13,262 bases of DNA from CAYWTX01 sp964461295. Lineage in GTDB: Bacteria; Planctomycetota; Phycisphaerae; SM23-33. This document shows positions 1-6,600 of this stretch, piece after piece. A program made the position numbers and the translations under genes. The first letter of the stretch is position 1. Every line of letters begins with the position of its first letter. The DNA is taken from NCBI GenBank assembly GCA_964461295.1, contig CAYWTX010000603.1, positions 1 to 13,262 of the forward strand, in the 5' to 3' direction. The notes beneath the pieces were generated by a model. It was not told the DNA's origin. It saw only the letters and a list, made by a program, of their open reading frames with translations, and searched no databases.

Positions 1-1
1 G

Positions 2-190
2 GGTCGACGGGCTGCGCCCCCTGAGGAATATCCACCACGACGGAAGAACAAGTGGAACTACATCCACCCAGTGCGCCCCCCTTGGGGCAAGAACAAGTGG
101 AAGAAAAACCAGCAGTCTTCATCGACTGCACTATATGAGGAACTCCCATGCGGGAAACGCTTCTTCCAGCGGGTCGGGTTGCTGTTCTGA
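2..190 (+). CDS. Possible C-terminal tail of an upstream gene (partial, uncertain)
   Basis: This frame is open from the left edge to a TGA at 188-190 and has no visible start inside the window. The peptide is basic, proline-rich and tryptophan-rich, and contains two copies of a PPxxKNKW motif 15 residues apart, in frame. That pattern suggests translated sequence but does not prove it. If real, its end overlaps the next gene by 43 bases, which is more than usual. The +3 frame is also open across this stretch, and the +1 frame stops at 22-24, so the upstream gene could end there instead. No family is recognised. Confidence 0.25.
   Translation, partial: GRRAAPPEEYPPRRKNKWNYIHPVRPPWGKNKWKKNQQSSSTALYEELPCGKRFFQRVGLLF
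44..102 (+). repeat. Two-copy direct repeat, 45-base period
   Basis: AAGAACAAGTGGAA occurs at 44-57 and again at 89-102. The copies are exactly 45 bases apart, a multiple of three. Looser similarity extends upstream of each copy (GCGCCCCC-type runs near 15 and 75). The repeat may be an in-frame 15-residue protein repeat or a small non-coding duplication. Confidence 0.6.
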
Positions 191-837
191 TTGTCGGGAT
201 CTCCTGGGCGTCTGTGGCACTTGCGGCCAACCCATACGGGTTCACAGTCACTGTTGCATACATCGAAAAGGACGTTAAATATGTCTTTGACTCCCCTGAG
301 GCGCCCGCCTGTGCTTATGTGGCTGGCGAGGCGCCTTGGTGTACTCACACAACTAGCCAGAATGGGGAATATACGCATGCGCACATGCCAGAACAGTTCC
401 CGATCAATCGCTCCTTCCCGGACCCGAACGGGAGCGGGAAGACAATCCAGCACGACGTCACAGTAGCCAAATCTGACCTCTACTGGAACGTACCATTCCC
501 CTTCCCCACGTACAAGATGCAATTGAGCTCCACTACGGTGAAGGATTGCCATGGTTTTGCCACGGGCAAGGACCACGTGGTTCAGGCCAATGACAGCGGG
601 ATAGGTCGCGTCAGAACGGATGATTACACACGGGCCAGTCAGCCTGTTGTCAATAGCATCAGTTCGACAAATGCACATAGCATAAAGATCACGGCGATCT
701 ATAGCCAGGTAGGGTGCGGCACAACGAAACGAGATACGGTCCAAACGACACAGGAGAAATTTTCTTCTGGTCCTGTCTATGAGAGAACGTACGAATCGCC
801 TGGCAAAGACTTCTCCAACCTTTATAATCCAAAGTGA
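148..837 (+). CDS. Secreted protein with CHG cysteine motif, possible papain/NlpC-like hydrolase
   Basis: The product is 229 residues long. The start is fixed by GAGGA at 137-141, six bases before the ATG. Residues 1-26 form a typical Sec signal peptide ending in VALA, with predicted cleavage before Ala27. The mature protein is rich in Ser, Thr and aromatic residues and carries Cys55, Cys65, Cys134 and Cys190. Around residue 134 is DCHGFATG, followed by TDDY at 157-160, AHSIKITAI at 177-185 and a KF-x-x-GPVYE segment near 204-212. A Cys-His-Gly helix start, a later His on a strand and a closing 'KFGxGPxY'-like strand is the layout I associate with papain-like or NlpC-like cysteine hydrolases of planctomycetes. 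Cys134 and His178 would be the catalytic pair. This assignment comes from pattern memory, not a search. The gene is first in a three-gene unit and is less GC-rich than the genes after 3775. Confidence 0.8.
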   Translation: MRETLLPAGRVAVLIVGISWASVALAANPYGFTVTVAYIEKDVKYVFDSPEAPACAYVAGEAPWCTHTTSQNGEYTHAHMPEQFPINRSFPDPNGSGKTIQHDVTVAKSDLYWNVPFPFPTYKMQLSSTTVKDCHGFATGKDHVVQANDSGIGRVRTDDYTRASQPVVNSISSTNAHSIKITAIYSQVGCGTTKRDTVQTTQEKFSSGPVYERTYESPGKDFSNLYNPK

Positions 838-883
838 CGTGAACGAAGGCCGAACGCGGTTTCGCGTGTGGGGAAGGACCAAC

Positions 884-1972
884 ATGAAGCGTAGCAGATC
901 CTGGTTAGCGGGAGCATGTGCGGTTGGCGCACTCCTGGTGGCGGCCGCATGGTACTTCGCCCATAGGGGGACCAATGGCACTAACGCGATCGATGAGCCG
1001 GAACACTGGTTCAAGAAACCGTTTTCAGGACCGGGTCTACCTGGGACGGAAGCGGTTGTGCCCAAGTGGGCGGAGGAGGGCCAACGCAAGCAGATCGATG
1101 CGGCCAAGGCCTCCCGCAAACCTATCACTGAGAAGCTTAACGCCACAATCAAGGTGCTTAGCCAGGAACCGCCGGGCCAGAGCAGGCAGTTGTTGTCGCA
1201 GGTTGATCTGTACTACTACCCCGGGGTCATGTTCGACAGCGGTTTTGTCATCGAAACCCCATTGTCGGAATCCGTAGGCCAATGGGACGTGGACAGCATC
1301 ATGAGCAACCGGCGCTTCATGAAGGTGCTCCAGGAATTGAGGGCGGTGGAACGCGGGGAGGCAGGCAAGTTGGTGGATGCCGAGTTGAGAAAGGGCTTGG
1401 AATCGTACTTCACTCTCATGAAGGGCTTCATGTCCGGATATGCTTCCGAACTGGCGCCAGACTACAAACCGAAGGCTAACGAGGGAGGGCCAGGCTTCCA
1501 AGTCAGCGACAATCCCGATGGCACGCCGACTCTCATGGGCGCCAGGTTCAAGGTGCTGGCGCTCGTTCTCCTGGCCGGGAACCTGGAACTGATGCAGTGC
1601 AATGCCTTGGTGCGAACGGTTGTCGATGAATCGCTGAAACAGAGGAATGACGCTTACACAAAACACCATAAATCTAATGGGTTGTCTGTTTTGAGGATGG
1701 TTGGCCTGTACAACCGGCAGGTGTTGGCCACGGGCATCGTGGGAACCTGCGGGCGGCCGGGGCGAGCCAAGGATGCGGTGGGGCAATGCAAGTTGAGCTG
1801 GCGGCAGCAGGATCTTCCCGCCTACACGGCCTACGCGACTCCGTATGACCGTCTCACGCATGACGGCCCGATCCCGCCGGATTACTCGGGCGGCAAGTTT
1901 CCTGTTCGCTATCTTGGCCCCATGCCCGACGCTCAATTCGATCGTCTTCTGGGGACTTTGCTCAGGGAATGA
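884..1972 (+). CDS. Membrane-anchored protein of unknown function
   Basis: The product is 362 residues long. The frame is open further upstream, but the ATG at 884 is preferred because GGGAAGGA lies just before it at 871-878 and because this start gives a basic N-terminus followed by a hydrophobic segment (about residues 8-26). That is either a signal anchor or an uncleaved signal peptide, with the rest of the chain outside the cytoplasm. The body is mixed helical, with a YYYP motif, several Met-rich helical stretches and two cysteines near the C-terminal third. I recognise no domain. The gene starts 46 bases after the CHG protein gene, and its TGA overlaps the start region of the beta-helix gene. 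This implies co-transcription and translational coupling. A partner or accessory role for either neighbour is possible, but nothing in the sequence shows which. Confidence 0.8.
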   Translation: MKRSRSWLAGACAVGALLVAAAWYFAHRGTNGTNAIDEPEHWFKKPFSGPGLPGTEAVVPKWAEEGQRKQIDAAKASRKPITEKLNATIKVLSQEPPGQSRQLLSQVDLYYYPGVMFDSGFVIETPLSESVGQWDVDSIMSNRRFMKVLQELRAVERGEAGKLVDAELRKGLESYFTLMKGFMSGYASELAPDYKPKANEGGPGFQVSDNPDGTPTLMGARFKVLALVLLAGNLELMQCNALVRTVVDESLKQRNDAYTKHHKSNGLSVLRMVGLYNRQVLATGIVGTCGRPGRAKDAVGQCKLSWRQQDLPAYTAYATPYDRLTHDGPIPPDYSGGKFPVRYLGPMPDAQFDRLLGTLLRE

Positions 1973-1974
1973 GA

Positions 1975-3606
1975 ATGAATCGTCACGAGCCCGGGTTGCC
2001 CAAGTCCGCGGGGCAGGATGCCCGCAAGAGGGTCCCTGTCCTGGCGTTGTGGGCGGTGTGTGTCGCTGGCGGCCTGGGTATTCTGGAGATAGTAACCGCG
2101 ATTGCCTTGTGGCCCGGGAAAGGCCCTGCCGGCATGCAGGAGGAGACATCGGCCCTCTGGCGGGAGTTTGTGCGCAACCCTTACAGACATCCGGTCCTGC
2201 CGAATTGCGCCTGGGCCGGCTATAGATGCGGCGAAAGCGACCTTCCATCGCCGGCGGCGGTGGCCGACGTAAGAGAATGCGGAGCGAAAGGCGACGAGCG
2301 AACCGATGACACAGCGGCTTTCCGCAAGGCGATACTGAGAGCAAAGTCAGCCGGCGGGGGGGCTGTGCTTGTGCCGCCCGGTCGGTACCTGCTAAGCGAT
2401 GTACTAAGGCTGGACGTTTCCGGTGTTGTGCTTCGTGGCGAAAGTCCTGAGCAGAGCGTCTTGTGTTTCACGAAGTCTCTTTCCGACCTCAGAGGCTCGC
2501 ACATGTCGTGGTCCTGGAGGGGCGGATTGGTGTGGGTGCAACCGCCCCCGTCAGCGGAATCGCCTGCTCCCGAAGCCCACGTCACCGCGGCGGCCAGCAT
2601 AGGAGAACGCGCGATCCGCATCGGTTCGTCGGAAGGCCAGGGCGGATTCCGGCCGGTTCCCGGGCAGGCTGTCGTATTGACCTGGGTGGGGGGAGAATCG
2701 CTGGCCGTTCATCTGTTTGGGCATCCGTCAGGGAGCGAGTTCCCTTGGGAAAAGTGGGATTGGCTGTGGGATGGGAATCTGCAATGGGAGTGGTATAACG
2801 AGGTGGAGAAGGTCGAGGGTGCCGAGGTTACCCTGAAGAAGCCTCTGCGTTTGGACATTGGCTCCGGGTGGGTCGTAAAGCTCCGACCGTGGACGAAGTG
2901 CGTCGAGGAGGTCGGCATCGAGAACCTGACGATCCATGTTCCGGTTCACCGCAGGCCGGGCCATTTGCGGGATCCGGGTTACAATGGCATTTTCCTGGAG
3001 AATGCTCGCAACTGCTGGGTTCGCAACGTAGTCATTGAGAACGGCGACAACGGCGTGATTCTTGAAAATGCATCCAACAATACGATCACGTCGCTTAGAA
3101 CCACCGGCGCTCCATGCCACCATGCCACCAGTTGGCGAGCGTTCAGCCATGACAATCTCATGACGAACTTCAGGATCGAGAACCAGCCTCACCATGGGAT
3201 CGGTTCGCAGGATATGGCCAGCGGGAACGTCTGGAGCGACGGGGTAATGGAACACGGGACGCTCGATCTACATTGCGGAATGCCCTTCGACTCAATCCGG
3301 ACGAATATTGCCATCGTCAGTTGCGACGGCGGCGGCGGCGGCGGGGGTGACGCGGGTCCTGTTTGTGGTCGGCGAATCGCCACATGGAACGTGCGTGTGA
3401 AGTCGGCAGGGAAGCAGGCCGGTGTCGCCCTCGGCTCGCCCGAACAGTACCCCTTGGGAGCAATCGTCGGTTTGCAGGGGTTGTCGGTGCCCGGCAACAC
3501 CAAACTGTGGCACATGATTGCCGGCGACAAGGGCACGGTGACGGTCCAGGAGGCGGCTCCCCCGGACCTATACCTGGCGCAGAGGAAGTTGAGGCTTTCT
3601 CCTTGA
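1975..3606 (+). CDS. Membrane-anchored right-handed beta-helix protein, pectate-lyase-3/GH28-related
   Basis: The product is 543 residues from the ATG at 1975, which has AGGGA at 1964-1968 with a six-base spacer. An in-frame ATG at 1969 overlaps the previous stop (ATGA) but sits too close to that ribosome site. Residues about 20-46 form one transmembrane anchor after a basic N-terminus, placing the enzyme-like part outside the cytoplasm. Residues about 98-125 read DVRECGAKGD...TDDTAAF..AI, the hallmark opening of the Pectate_lyase_3 (rhamnogalacturonase/epimerase-type) beta-helix. A VPPGRYLL strand follows. From about residue 314 on, short strands repeat with Asn-rich turns (IENLTI, NGIFLENARNC, NGVILENASNN), as beta-helix coils do. 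Residues 452-458 are seven glycines. The fold is supported; the substrate is not, and no catalytic set is certain. Members of this fold include lyases, hydrolases, epimerases and non-enzymatic binders. Confidence 0.85.
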   Translation: MNRHEPGLPKSAGQDARKRVPVLALWAVCVAGGLGILEIVTAIALWPGKGPAGMQEETSALWREFVRNPYRHPVLPNCAWAGYRCGESDLPSPAAVADVRECGAKGDERTDDTAAFRKAILRAKSAGGGAVLVPPGRYLLSDVLRLDVSGVVLRGESPEQSVLCFTKSLSDLRGSHMSWSWRGGLVWVQPPPSAESPAPEAHVTAAASIGERAIRIGSSEGQGGFRPVPGQAVVLTWVGGESLAVHLFGHPSGSEFPWEKWDWLWDGNLQWEWYNEVEKVEGAEVTLKKPLRLDIGSGWVVKLRPWTKCVEEVGIENLTIHVPVHRRPGHLRDPGYNGIFLENARNCWVRNVVIENGDNGVILENASNNTITSLRTTGAPCHHATSWRAFSHDNLMTNFRIENQPHHGIGSQDMASGNVWSDGVMEHGTLDLHCGMPFDSIRTNIAIVSCDGGGGGGGDAGPVCGRRIATWNVRVKSAGKQAGVALGSPEQYPLGAIVGLQGLSVPGNTKLWHMIAGDKGTVTVQEAAPPDLYLAQRKLRLSP

Positions 3607-3774
3607 ACCGGTTTGGATCGCCCTGAGCGACTCTGCGCCGACGCCGTGCGGGACGTCTCTACGCAATCCAAGCGCCACGGGCGACGCCTCCTGAGAACGC
3701 GATGCCCTAGTATTTCCTCCCACCACGAACATTTGCCGGATATCATTTGTTCCCAGTTCAACCTGGAGACTTTC
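3607..3774. other. Intergenic region between the two + strand gene groups
   Basis: These 168 bases separate the beta-helix gene from the dehydrogenase gene and mark the shift to GC-richer DNA. A TATCAT at 3741-3746 resembles a -10 box but has no matching -35 at 16-18 bases. No convincing terminator hairpin with a T run was found. GGAG at 3764-3767 serves as ribosome binding site for the gene starting at 3775. A promoter for the downstream operon is expected here, but I cannot point to it. Confidence 0.4.
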
Positions 3775-4815
3775 ATGAAAAGCGGCAAGGTTCGCGTACT
3801 CATCGTCGGTTGCGGCGCGATCGGGCAGCGCAGGCACCTGCCGGAACTGACGGCGCATCCCCGATGCGAAGTGGTCGCCTGCGCGGACGTGAACTTCAAG
3901 CGAGCCAAGGAGCAGGCCGGGAAGTTCAAGGTCCCGCACGCGTTCAAGGACTTCCGCGACGCGCTGGAACTCGGCCTGGACGCGGCCGTGATCGGCACGC
4001 CCAATTACCTGCACGCCAGGCAGAGCATCGCGTGCCTGAAGGCGGGGCTGCACGTGCTGGTGGAGAAGCCGATGGCCGTGAGCGTGCCGGAGGCGAGGGC
4101 GATGATCGCGGCGGCGAAGAAGGCGCGGCGCCAGCTCATGGTGGGTCACAGCCAGCGGATGGCGCCCAGCCACGTGCGGGCGAAGGAGATCTACCAGAGC
4201 GGGCGGCTGGGGCGATGCCTGGCGTTCTCGACCAGCTTCGCCCACGGCGGCCCGGAAGGCTGGAGCGTCGACGGCGTGAATGGGTTCTTCTTCAAGAAGA
4301 ACCAGGCCGTGATCGGCTCGCTGGGCGACCTGGGCGTGCACAAGATCGACCTGGTGCGATGGCTGCTGGCCGACGAGGTCGTCCGGGCGACGGCGATGAT
4401 CGGCAACCTGAACAAGCCGCTCTGCCAGGTGGACGACACGGCGATGGCGGTGTTCCAGATGGCCGGGGGAGCGCTGGGGCAGATGTTCAGCGGCTGGAGT
4501 TACTGCTGTAGCGAGAACAACGCCACGCGGATCTACTGCGAGAAGGGCGTGATCCGCATCCTGGAGAACCCGCAGTTCAGCGTGGTGGTGGAGAACGCCA
4601 ACGGCGAGAGGATGTACATCGACGCGGGGAAGATCCAGACCAACGCGCCCGGCGGGCAGTACGCCAGCGGAGTGGGCGACGAGTTCATCCAGGCCATCTG
4701 CGCCGGGCGGAAGAACGCCATTCCCGGCGAGGAAGGCGCGCGGAGCCTGGCGGCCGTGCTGGCCTGCGTGGAGTCGGCGCGGAAAGGCCGGGCGGTAAGA
4801 ACGGCGAAGATCTGA
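3775..4815 (+). CDS. Gfo/Idh/MocA family NAD(P)-dependent oxidoreductase
   Basis: The product is 346 residues, the usual length for the family. The ATG at 3775 is chosen because GGAG at 3764-3767 lies seven bases upstream and because the Rossmann fold begins at once. The frame is open further upstream without a matching domain. The nucleotide-binding motif GCGAIG is at residues 12-17, an acidic residue (ADVN) closes the second strand near 38-40, and the family signature EKP is at 97-99 with its lysine. The C-terminal alpha/beta domain has GDLGVHKIDL at 184-193, supplying Asp185 and His189 at the usual catalytic positions. There is no Tat or Sec signal, so it acts in the cytoplasm. Family members oxidise or epimerise sugars, inositols and their derivatives; the substrate here is unknown. 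It is the first gene of a likely operon with a mutarotase-fold protein and a glycosidase, which fits sugar catabolism. Confidence 0.93.
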   Translation: MKSGKVRVLIVGCGAIGQRRHLPELTAHPRCEVVACADVNFKRAKEQAGKFKVPHAFKDFRDALELGLDAAVIGTPNYLHARQSIACLKAGLHVLVEKPMAVSVPEARAMIAAAKKARRQLMVGHSQRMAPSHVRAKEIYQSGRLGRCLAFSTSFAHGGPEGWSVDGVNGFFFKKNQAVIGSLGDLGVHKIDLVRWLLADEVVRATAMIGNLNKPLCQVDDTAMAVFQMAGGALGQMFSGWSYCCSENNATRIYCEKGVIRILENPQFSVVVENANGERMYIDAGKIQTNAPGGQYASGVGDEFIQAICAGRKNAIPGEEGARSLAAVLACVESARKGRAVRTAKI

Positions 4816-4816
4816 G

Positions 4817-4854
4817 CGGACATCGGACGCCGTGGGGCCGGATGCCGAAGTCCG
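4817..4854 (+). other. Imperfect stem-loop after the dehydrogenase gene
   Basis: CGGACATCGG at 4817-4826 pairs with CCGAAGTCCG at 4845-4854 (nine of ten positions) around an 18-base loop, one base after the stop codon. No T run follows, so it is not a standard intrinsic terminator. It could be an mRNA-processing or attenuating hairpin, or chance in GC-rich DNA. Confidence 0.25.
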
Positions 4855-4904
4855 AGTTGCCCGGTTCCGCGGGCGGGTCTCCAAGGCCGCGAGGAGTTCG
4901 TGCG

Positions 4905-5327
4905 ATGAAGGCGACGTGGTGGTTGGTTCTTGCGGCGGCGGCGGCGCTGCCGGCGATGGCGGGCGGGTGTTCAACGGACGCGAGCTTTGTCGAGGTCACG
5001 ACGGCCGAGCAGTTCGGCCGCGACGTGCTGGGCGCCCGGGAGCCGGCGGTGGTGCTCTACTATGCCCAGGGGTGTACGCACTGCATGGCCATCTACCCGA
5101 CGCTGAACAAGCTGGCCGAGAAGTACGCCACGTCGGTGAAGTTCCTCAAGGTGTCGTACAATCGGGCGGCGACGGTCGACATCCGCCTGGATCAGCGGAT
5201 CGACGTGTACCCGACCGTGATCCTGTACTTCCGCGGCAAGGGGGCCAAGCGATGGGTGGAGGAGGGGCGCATCGAGGCGTACGAGGAAGTTCTGGATCGC
5301 GCGATCGAGCGTGCGAAGCAGCCGTAG
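4905..5327 (+). CDS. Thioredoxin-fold lipoprotein with CTHC active site
   Basis: The product is 140 residues from the ATG at 4905, which has GAGGAG at 4891-4896 eight bases upstream. An earlier in-frame ATG at 4842 would bury the signal sequence. Residues 1-21 are a short hydrophobic export signal ending in MAGGC, so Cys22 is a plausible, somewhat non-canonical, lipidation site. The thioredoxin fold follows: VVLYYAQGCTHCMAIYP with the redox pair Cys57 and Cys60, then the cis-proline loop VYPT with Pro103, and a closing strand and helix. The CTHC centre differs from the CGPC of ordinary thioredoxin. It is more like thiol oxidants, isomerases or thioredoxin-like periplasmic proteins. It probably acts on the outer face of the inner membrane or on the outer membrane. 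Its link to the flanking sugar genes is positional only. A thiol-disulfide role for secreted neighbours is an inference. Confidence 0.88.
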   Translation: MKATWWLVLAAAAALPAMAGGCSTDASFVEVTTAEQFGRDVLGAREPAVVLYYAQGCTHCMAIYPTLNKLAEKYATSVKFLKVSYNRAATVDIRLDQRIDVYPTVILYFRGKGAKRWVEEGRIEAYEEVLDRAIERAKQP

Positions 5328-5340
5328 CGGCCGCCACGGT

Positions 5341-5401
5341 CTTGCTGGCGGGAGGCGAATGTGCGAATCTCTCTGGCGTGAGACAAGCGCCGCCAAGCAA
5401 G
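5341..5401 (+). other. Long-range inverted repeat in the leader of the DUF6786-type gene
   Basis: CTTGCTGGCGG at 5341-5351 is complementary to CCGCCAAGCAAG at 5390-5401 with one bulged base, and the loop is 38 bases. It lies between the thioredoxin-like gene and the ribosome site of the next gene. It may form an mRNA hairpin upstream of that start. There is no T tract and no recognised riboswitch. Confidence 0.25.
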
Positions 5402-5442
5402 CTGATGGGCCGCGCGATTCCATTCCACTGAAAGGACGATCC

Positions 5443-6591
5443 ATGGCGGAAAGCGGGAACAGTTACTCGCGGGACGTGGAATTCCTGCGCGAGCGGACGG
5501 ATATCGTGGAACTCGACGGCGAGGGCGGCGCCGGCGTGGCCGTCGCGCCGGCCTACCAGGGACGCGTGATGACCTCGAGCCTGGGCGGGGCGCCAGGGCA
5601 CGGCTTCGGCTGGCTGAACGGCAAGTTCATCGCCGCCGGCCAGGATGATCCCGCCTTCAACAACTACGGGGGCGAGGACCGCTTCTGGCTGGGGCCCGAG
5701 GCCGGGCAGTACGCGCTGTGGTTCCAGCCGGGCGAGTCGTTCGACCTGGCGCACTGGAAGACGCCGCGCGGCTTCAACAGCGGCGCGTTCGCCGTCATCG
5801 GCAAGACCGACCGGGCCGTGGCGATGTCCACGCGGTTCAGCGTGACCAACTACGCCGGCTTCACGTTCGACTGCGGCGTGCAGCGGACCGTCAGCATGCT
5901 GGACGCCGAGGCGGCCGCGGGCATGCTGGGCGCCGAGGTCCCCGCCGGCGTGGAGATGGTGGGTTTCGAGTCGCGCAACGTGCTGACGAACACGGGCCGC
6001 TCGCCCTGGACGCGGCAAGGGGGCCTTCTGAGCGTGTGGGTCCTGGGGCAGTTCAAGCCGCTGCCGCGCGGCAAAGTCATCGTGCCGTTCCGCGCCGGCG
6101 GCGAAGCGGAACTGGGCGTCAGGGCCACGACGGATTACTTCGGCCAACTGCCGCCGGACCGCTGCCGGGTGGGCGAGGACCTGCTGCTGTTCAGTTGCGA
6201 CGGCCGGTACCGCAGCAAGATCGGCATCAGCCCGCGACGGTCCAAGGGCGTGATCGGCAGCTACGACCCCGACGCGGAGGTGCTCACGGTCGTGCAGTTC
6301 ACCCAGCCCAGAGACGCCGGCAAGCGGCCCTACGTCAACAGCCTGTGGAAGATCCAGGACGACCCGTTCGGCGGCGACGCGATCAACAGCTACAACGACG
6401 GCGAGCCGGAGCCGGGGGCCGGTCAGCTCGGGCCGTTCTACGAGATCGAGACGTCCAGCCCGGCGGCGGAGCTGGGGCCGGGCGCATCGCTGACGCACGC
6501 CCACCGGACGTTCCACTTCGCCGGCGGCGTCAAGGCGCTGGCGGCCATCGCGGCGAGCGTGCTCGGCGCGGACCTGAAGCAGATCGGGTAG
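5443..6591 (+). CDS. Galactose-mutarotase-fold protein, DUF6786 type
   Basis: The product is 382 residues. The ATG at 5443 has AAAGGA at 5431-5436 with a six-base spacer; the frame extends upstream without useful sequence. The motif NNYGGEDRFWLGPE at residues 73-86, followed by the strand QYALWF, and NSYNDGE at 315-321 match what I recall of DUF6786 proteins. Those are beta-sandwich proteins resembling aldose 1-epimerase and are common near glycoside hydrolases in Bacteroidota and Planctomycetota. No signal peptide is present, so it is probably cytoplasmic. The likely role is binding or interconverting a sugar or a modified carbohydrate for the adjoining enzymes, but no activity is established from sequence. 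Only nine bases separate it from the glycosidase gene, so the two are almost certainly co-translated. The family name is from memory and should be treated as probable. Confidence 0.85.
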   Translation: MAESGNSYSRDVEFLRERTDIVELDGEGGAGVAVAPAYQGRVMTSSLGGAPGHGFGWLNGKFIAAGQDDPAFNNYGGEDRFWLGPEAGQYALWFQPGESFDLAHWKTPRGFNSGAFAVIGKTDRAVAMSTRFSVTNYAGFTFDCGVQRTVSMLDAEAAAGMLGAEVPAGVEMVGFESRNVLTNTGRSPWTRQGGLLSVWVLGQFKPLPRGKVIVPFRAGGEAELGVRATTDYFGQLPPDRCRVGEDLLLFSCDGRYRSKIGISPRRSKGVIGSYDPDAEVLTVVQFTQPRDAGKRPYVNSLWKIQDDPFGGDAINSYNDGEPEPGAGQLGPFYEIETSSPAAELGPGASLTHAHRTFHFAGGVKALAAIAASVLGADLKQIG

Positions 6592-6600
6592 AAAGGTCCC

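Noticed and set aside
75..88. GCCCC/GGGGC hairpin as a terminator
   Set aside because: The five-base stem has no T run on either strand.
131..137. TATATG as a -10 box for the first gene
   Set aside because: It abuts the ribosome site, and there is no -35 match at the right distance.
58..1152. Minus-strand 364-residue reading frame over the first two genes
   Set aside because: It lacks a domain or signal peptide, and the + strand genes here have good ribosome sites, export signals and sensible spacing.
3568..4974. Minus-strand 468-residue reading frame opposite the dehydrogenase gene
   Set aside because: Its Arg/His/Leu/Val-rich composition is that of antisense GC-rich coding DNA, and the + strand encodes a clear Gfo/Idh/MocA protein.
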